Source: Campylobacteraceae bacterium (GTDB lineage: Bacteria; Campylobacterota; Campylobacteria; Campylobacterales; Sulfurovaceae). From it: 9,497 nucleotides of DNA. Made by a program: the position numbers and the translations under genes. The notes below the pieces were generated by a model. It was not told the origin of the DNA, made no database searches, and saw nothing but the letters and a program-made list of their open reading frames with translations. Below are positions 6,146 through 9,497 of the stretch, piece after piece; position 1 is the stretch's first letter, and each line of letters starts with the position of its first letter. The stretch spans positions 1 to 9,497 of the forward strand of contig JALWVW010000001.1 in the NCBI GenBank assembly GCA_027079365.1. Direction: 5' to 3'.

Positions 6146-6781
6146 CTACAGCAGTGATGCCAACTTCTCTTTCAACTCCAGCACACTCCCAATCACGGAT
6201 TTGTCTCTACCATGCTCGGTAAAGCCCCAGTCCACCATCAGATAGTCCATCGCTGCTGCCTCTGCTGCGTCTTCATCTCTGGGACCGTCACCGACAAAGA
6301 CCGCCTCTTCATTGGTACTGTCTGTCTCCAGCAGTATCTTGTAGAGCATATCAGGTGCAGGCTTGCCCATACGGACATCATCAGCACAGGCAACAGCATC
6401 AAAGAACTGTTCGATATCAAAATGTCTGAGTGGCTCCAGTGTGGAGATGCGGTAGGCGTTGGTTGCCAAAGCCACTTTGACACTTTTATGCTTGAGCCAT
6501 GCAAGTAGCTCGTGTATACCGGGGTAGAGTGCCAACTCTGTGGCGTGATTTTGGGTGTAGTATTCATTGAACCATTTCTCATGGATCGGTTCAAACTTCT
6601 CCACTTCATAGAAGTACTCAGCAGGGCTGATGCTATGGTCATTGACCTTGGAAATGATCTGCTCATGGCTCATGGGCGGCAGGTTCATATTGTGGCGGAC
6701 ATGGTTGATAGAGTTGGCGATCGTGCGGGAGCTGTTGATCAGTGTCCCATCCATGTCGAAGATGACCAAAGACTTTTTCAT
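6146..6781 (-). CDS. HAD-superfamily phosphatase (phosphoglycolate phosphatase-like)
   Basis: The 211-residue protein has all four HAD motifs. Motif I is DMDGT (residues 9-13, nucleophile Asp9 and acid/base Asp11); motif II is ATN (Thr107); motif III is Lys140 in MGKPAPD; motif IV is GDGPRDED (Asp165, Asp169). The alpha-helical cap inserted after motif I (about 17-85) is typical of the Gph/beta-phosphoglucomutase-like group. The expected reaction is hydrolysis of a small cytoplasmic phosphomonoester; the substrate cannot be assigned. The start ATG 6781 overlaps the psd stop in an ATGA arrangement and has only a weak ribosome site, so translation is probably coupled. It is the last gene of the four-gene operon. 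Phosphoglycolate, or a phosphate ester of lipid metabolism given the psd neighbour, are both possible. Confidence 0.9.
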   Translation of the reverse strand: MKKSLVIFDMDGTLINSSRTIANSINHVRHNMNLPPMSHEQIISKVNDHSISPAEYFYEVEKFEPIHEKWFNEYYTQNHATELALYPGIHELLAWLKHKSVKVALATNAYRISTLEPLRHFDIEQFFDAVACADDVRMGKPAPDMLYKILLETDSTNEEAVFVGDGPRDEDAAEAAAMDYLMVDWGFTEHGRDKSVIGSVLELKEKLASLL

Positions 6782-7602
6782 CTGTCCAGAAACTTTCCAA
6801 TAGGCTCCCCAAAGGAGACTTTTTTGTCTATAGGTACTGTATAGTGCAGTGTACCTCTCTGACTGAACATCAAGATCGTCGATCCCATCTCAAACCAGCC
6901 AAACAGCTCTCCGATCTGTAGTTTGATCGGCTCCTCGTACACATAATAGCTACGCTCTTTGGCGCAAGCATTAGTCTGGAGCTTCTTTTCAAAAGTAACG
7001 ACCATTTTTCCCACATTGAGTGCACCTACAAGTACAAGATAGTGCTTGGCACCTTGTATATCTCTACACTCTATCACTACCCGCTCATTTTCTACAAAAA
7101 GATTGAGCTTGTTACGCAGTAGCGGCATATTGACCGGATAGAGTTTGCCTGGAATGTGCAGCAGACTCAGTACTTCCAGATCGAAAGGCATATGATAGCG
7201 GTGATAATCCCGTGGTGACAGATAGAGATTGATATAGCTGCCCCCTTCCAATATTGTAAGGTCTTCGGCGTGTCTGCCACTGAGCAGTGCTGCCAGATCA
7301 TACGCCATCCCCTTGATTTGCATCGCCATGCCCTCATGGATCTGTCCTACTTCTGTCACCAATGCATCGCAGGGTGAGATGATCTCGCCCTGCTCCAGAG
7401 GCTGCTTAGGGGTCAGCTTAAAAGAACGGGTAAACAGTGCGTTGAGTGAAGGATAGCTCTCTGGACTCTCAAACTGGCTCATGTCCAGTTTCATGAGCTT
7501 GACATAACTTTTGTTGATAAAACCCTGTATTTTGGGAGAGAATGCCTTGCCTGCAAATTTACCGAACAGATATGAGATCAGAGAGGTATAGTGCCTAGCC
7601 AT
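6778..7602 (-). CDS. psd: Phosphatidylserine decarboxylase proenzyme
   Basis: Psd converts phosphatidylserine to phosphatidylethanolamine at the inner membrane. From ATG 7602 it has 274 residues. Visible family features: SLNALFTRSF near residue 52-61, SPCDALV with the catalytic Asp (about 79), RDYHRYHMP (about 131-139, catalytic His), and FEMGSTILMF near the C terminus, whose GST (about 240-242) is the self-cleavage site where Ser becomes the pyruvoyl group. A TTG at 7611 could start three codons earlier, but it sits 1 base from AAGGA; ATG 7602 has about 10 bases and begins MARHYTSLISYLFGKFAG, as expected. It overlaps the preceding gene by 8 bases and the HAD gene by 4. No pssA is in the window. 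Confidence 0.96.
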   Translation of the reverse strand: MARHYTSLISYLFGKFAGKAFSPKIQGFINKSYVKLMKLDMSQFESPESYPSLNALFTRSFKLTPKQPLEQGEIISPCDALVTEVGQIHEGMAMQIKGMAYDLAALLSGRHAEDLTILEGGSYINLYLSPRDYHRYHMPFDLEVLSLLHIPGKLYPVNMPLLRNKLNLFVENERVVIECRDIQGAKHYLVLVGALNVGKMVVTFEKKLQTNACAKERSYYVYEEPIKLQIGELFGWFEMGSTILMFSQRGTLHYTVPIDKKVSFGEPIGKFLDR

Positions 7603-8431
7603 GATTTTCAAGTCCTTCGTAATGCACCAGTGCCTCTGTCATTAGAGAGATGTGATAGTCTTCCTGAAAGTTGATAAAGTCAAAGAACGCCGCCAGCTCT
7701 GTACTGTCTTTGGCAACAGCATCGGAAAGTTCTTTGCACATCTCTTTGGCAGCGATCTCTTCTTCTATACCGTCCCGTAGAAACTTTTTGACATCTTCAA
7801 TCTGATAAAGGCTTTTGTGGATGGTCCTGGGCACACCCAGTATCCCCATCTCTGCCATCATCTGCCCGAAACTCCGTAGATGAAATTTGCTCTCATCGAT
7901 CATGATCTGGAAAATCCTGTTCAAAAAGGCGTCACTGCTGTGTGCCTGTAGATAGTTGTAGATCATGATCAGCTCATACTCCTTGTAACTCTCTTCAAAG
8001 AGGAAGAGTGTCAAGGCATCAGTCGCCTCTTGGCTGAGGGTGATACCGTTGAGCATCCTGCTGCTGTCAAATGCACTGACAGGTGCATTGTTCATCTTGG
8101 CAAGTGTAGCACTGATATACTTGAGGTCGCTACTGATCCGTTGTGCGAGATTATCATCAGAACAAGCCATAATTTGGAGGCTAAGTTCAGATATTCTTCT
8201 ATTAATATTGTTTAATATCACACCAAGATTATCTACCTTGATCGGAATAATATCTCTATCATAATCATAGGATTTCCCCTGCTCTATCATATAGTGTTCC
8301 AGCCAGGTAAAGTGACGGAAGATGATATCTGAAAAATCATACAGTGTAATTCTGCTCTCTCCTTGGCTCATAAAGCCTGCCATGAGTGTTTCTAGCCAGA
8401 GTTCATGTGTTTTGATCAATACGGTTTTCAT
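7595..8431 (-). CDS. Ferritin-like, putative diiron protein of unknown function
   Basis: I do not recognise a named family for this 278-residue, mostly helical protein. The C-terminal half (about 133-272) has the order of carboxylate and histidine residues of a ferritin-like four-helix diiron bundle: FEESYKEYE (E146/E147), IDESKFHLRSF (E180, H184), GIEEEIAAKE (E223-E225, E230) and QEDYHISL (E257, H260). The second motif is E-x3-H, not the standard E-x2-H. The N-terminal half is unassigned; it has HFTWLEHYMIEQGKSYDYDR (about 40-59) with H40, E45 and H46, which could be a further metal site or a partner-binding region. No signal peptide or membrane helix is seen. ATG 8431 has a strong AGGAG and overlaps the scaffold gene stop by 4 bases, so the two are probably made together. 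A role in iron supply, oxygen protection or repair is inference. Confidence 0.7.
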   Translation of the reverse strand: MKTVLIKTHELWLETLMAGFMSQGESRITLYDFSDIIFRHFTWLEHYMIEQGKSYDYDRDIIPIKVDNLGVILNNINRRISELSLQIMACSDDNLAQRISSDLKYISATLAKMNNAPVSAFDSSRMLNGITLSQEATDALTLFLFEESYKEYELIMIYNYLQAHSSDAFLNRIFQIMIDESKFHLRSFGQMMAEMGILGVPRTIHKSLYQIEDVKKFLRDGIEEEIAAKEMCKELSDAVAKDSTELAAFFDFINFQEDYHISLMTEALVHYEGLENHG

Positions 8432-8874
8432 TGTTTCTCCTCTGCAACGCAGCTGTTTTCTATCTTGTAAGTAATTGTGCCAAAGTTTGGATCTTTTTGC
8501 TTATGCCCATAGGTATCTATTGCAGCCTGAAGCGAAAGTGCGACCATTTCAGAGCAGGCAGCCTCTTCGGGCGGGACATTTTCTAACATACCCATCGTGG
8601 CAGCGATAAGTTGTTGGGTGGTGGGAAAATCAATTCCCTTTGCCTCTCCGGTAATAATCGAACCGGCCACAACTGTTGTCATGCAGCCTATGGCCTGAAA
8701 TTTGATATCCTCAATGACGGGAGTCTCCCCCTGTTTTGTTACTCTGAGTGTAATAATCACTTTTTCGCCATTTTCCGGATTTTCTCCGATACCCATGGCA
8801 TCAGGTACTGCAATGGCTCCATAATTTTGAGGATTGGACATATGTGCTATCAGCGTCTCGTCTACTTCTGTCAT
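8428..8874 (-). CDS. Degenerate IscU/NifU-N-like iron-sulfur scaffold protein
   Basis: The 148-residue protein has the fold pattern of IscU: HMSNPQNYGAIAVPDAMGIG at the start, IEDIKFQAIGCMTTVVAGSI in the centre (Cys64) and EEAACSEMVALSLQAAIDTY (Cys107). Canonical IscU has three ligating cysteines and an Asp, the first in an ACGD loop. Here that loop reads PENGEK, so the first Cys is Asn35 and the Asp is Glu37; the His usually before the third Cys is Ala106. An additional Cys142 lies near the C-terminal end. It may therefore bind clusters differently or act as an adaptor. No cysteine desulfurase gene is adjacent. It is the first gene of the operon, with AAGG 7 bases before ATG 8874, and ends in an ATGA overlap with the ferritin-like gene. 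Confidence 0.85.
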   Translation of the reverse strand: MTEVDETLIAHMSNPQNYGAIAVPDAMGIGENPENGEKVIITLRVTKQGETPVIEDIKFQAIGCMTTVVAGSIITGEAKGIDFPTTQQLIAATMGMLENVPPEEAACSEMVALSLQAAIDTYGHKQKDPNFGTITYKIENSCVAEEKQ

Positions 8875-8901
8875 TCTTTGCCTTCATATAAAAATCCATG
8901 A

Positions 8902-8910
8902 ATTATACCA
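8902..8910 (-). promoter_or_regulatory. Extended -10 promoter of the nifU-like/ferritin-like/psd/HAD operon
   Basis: On the minus strand the sequence TGGTATAAT is an extended -10 (TGnTATAAT), with the hexamer at 8902-8907. Transcription start is expected near 8895, giving a leader of about 20 bases before ATG 8874. The -35 region is not recognisable, as an extended -10 allows. Confidence 0.65.
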
Positions 8911-8928
8911 AAAATAAGCCCATTAGAG

Positions 8929-8934
8929 TATAAT
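8929..8934 (+). promoter_or_regulatory. Candidate -10 box for yebC
   Basis: TATAAT on the plus strand lies 21 bases from the divergent -10 of the minus-strand operon. No clear -35 is present. Start near 8941 gives a yebC leader of about 95 bases (8941-9034), in which I see no stable hairpin or other signal apart from the ribosome site. Confidence 0.5.
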
Positions 8935-9034
8935 TTCACATTATTTAACCTGGATTATGTAGACAGTATCATCAAACTTCAATAGAAACAAGGTGATGCT
9001 TGCTGTATTATTCGGATTTAACCAAGGAAAAAAG

Positions 9035-9497
9035 ATGGGAAGAGCGTTTGAATACCGTAAAGCAGCAAAAATGAAGCGATGGGGGACGATGTCCAGAGTC
9101 TTTCCTAAACTTGGCAAAATCATCACTATGGCTGCCAAAGAGGGAGGACAGGATCCAGATATGAATCCTAAACTCCGCACTGCTATCCTTAATGCCAAAG
9201 CACAAAACATGCCCAAGGACAACATCGACGCAGCGATTAAGCGGGCAAGTGCCAAAGATGCTGCCGACATCAAAGAGATCACCTATGATGTCAAGGCACA
9301 CCATGGTGTACAGATGATCGTAGAGTGTGCTTCAGACAACAATACCCGTACTGTCGCCAATGTCAAAGCAATCCTTAGCCGCAACGGCGGAGAGATGCTC
9401 CCCTCTGGTTCACTCAACTTCATGTTTACGCGAAAAGCGGTCTTTGTGATCGACAGAACAGAAGGTATGGATGTCGAAGAGCTGGAATTGGAGCTGA
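9035..9497 (+). CDS. yebC: YebC/PmpR-family protein (3'-truncated by window edge)
   Basis: The frame from ATG 9035 stays open to the end of the window, 154 codons of a protein that is usually about 235-250 residues. The N terminus MGRAFEYRKAAKMKRWGTMS is the form seen in Campylobacterota. Further signatures are KEGGQDPDMNPKLRTAILNA, NMPKDNIDAAIKRA and NNTRTVANVKAILSRNGGEM. The family is annotated as a DNA-binding transcriptional regulator; some members are reported to help ribosomes through difficult sequences. AAGGA about 6 bases upstream fixes the start. An in-frame ATG at 8996 would add 13 residues but lacks proper ribosome-site spacing. It is divergent from the operon to its left. Confidence 0.96.
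   Translation, partial: MGRAFEYRKAAKMKRWGTMSRVFPKLGKIITMAAKEGGQDPDMNPKLRTAILNAKAQNMPKDNIDAAIKRASAKDAADIKEITYDVKAHHGVQMIVECASDNNTRTVANVKAILSRNGGEMLPSGSLNFMFTRKAVFVIDRTEGMDVEELELEL

Noticed and set aside
6112..6160. Possible terminator after the HAD gene (TGC/GCA stem followed by T-rich sequence on the minus strand)
   Set aside because: The stem is only 3-4 bp; the T-rich tract is better read as the upstream part of the araC-type promoter.
7603..7611. TTG start for psd three codons upstream
   Set aside because: AAGGA is only 1 base from the TTG, while ATG 7602 has workable spacing and gives the expected N terminus.
8996..9034. In-frame upstream ATG adding 13 residues to YebC
   Set aside because: AAGG is 2 bases from that ATG; AAGGA before ATG 9035 and the conserved MGRAFEY decide for the shorter form.

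Overview
The window looks like ordinary chromosomal DNA from a member of the Campylobacterota (former Epsilonproteobacteria), most likely a free-living sulfur or hydrogen oxidiser of the Sulfurovum/Sulfurimonas type. This is inferred from the YebC start (MGRAFEYRKAAK), the Campylobacter-like phosphatidylserine decarboxylase and the short-leader, TATAAT-dominated promoters. The genus is a guess. I see no mobile element, CRISPR array, phage gene or rRNA. Coding density is high; the longest non-coding gap is about 240 bases (3283-3521).

Left part, plus strand (1-1971): the 3' end of hemE (uroporphyrinogen decarboxylase) is followed with zero spacing by a COG0731-type radical SAM gene. A perfect inverted repeat sits in the last hemE codons. 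A consensus sigma70 promoter then drives a single tRNA-Asn(GUU).

Centre-left (1999-3780): a hotdog-fold acyl-CoA thioesterase lies 9 bases downstream of hisG on the minus strand. Divergent from hisG is a cold-shock protein gene on the plus strand, with a leader of about 130 bases containing hairpins and a clear intrinsic terminator behind it.

Centre (3816-6100, minus strand): a small accessory-looking cassette of an AraC-family regulator, a carboxymuconolactone-decarboxylase-like protein with a degraded CxxC motif, and an EamA/DMT-family exporter. Its likely promoter has the -10 box only 5 bases before the araC start codon, which suggests a leaderless message.

Right part (6146-8874, minus strand): a tight four-gene operon with overlapping ends: a degenerate IscU/NifU-like scaffold protein, a ferritin-like putative diiron protein of unknown function, phosphatidylserine decarboxylase (psd) and a HAD phosphatase. 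The first two genes are the most interesting part of the window. The scaffold lacks the first of the three cluster-ligating cysteines and the conserved histidine, and it is translationally coupled to a protein that carries diiron-type Glu/His motifs plus an unassigned N-terminal half.

Right edge: yebC (transcriptional regulator/translation factor family) starts at 9035 on the plus strand and runs off the window. Back-to-back -10 boxes at 8902-8934 separate it from the minus-strand operon.
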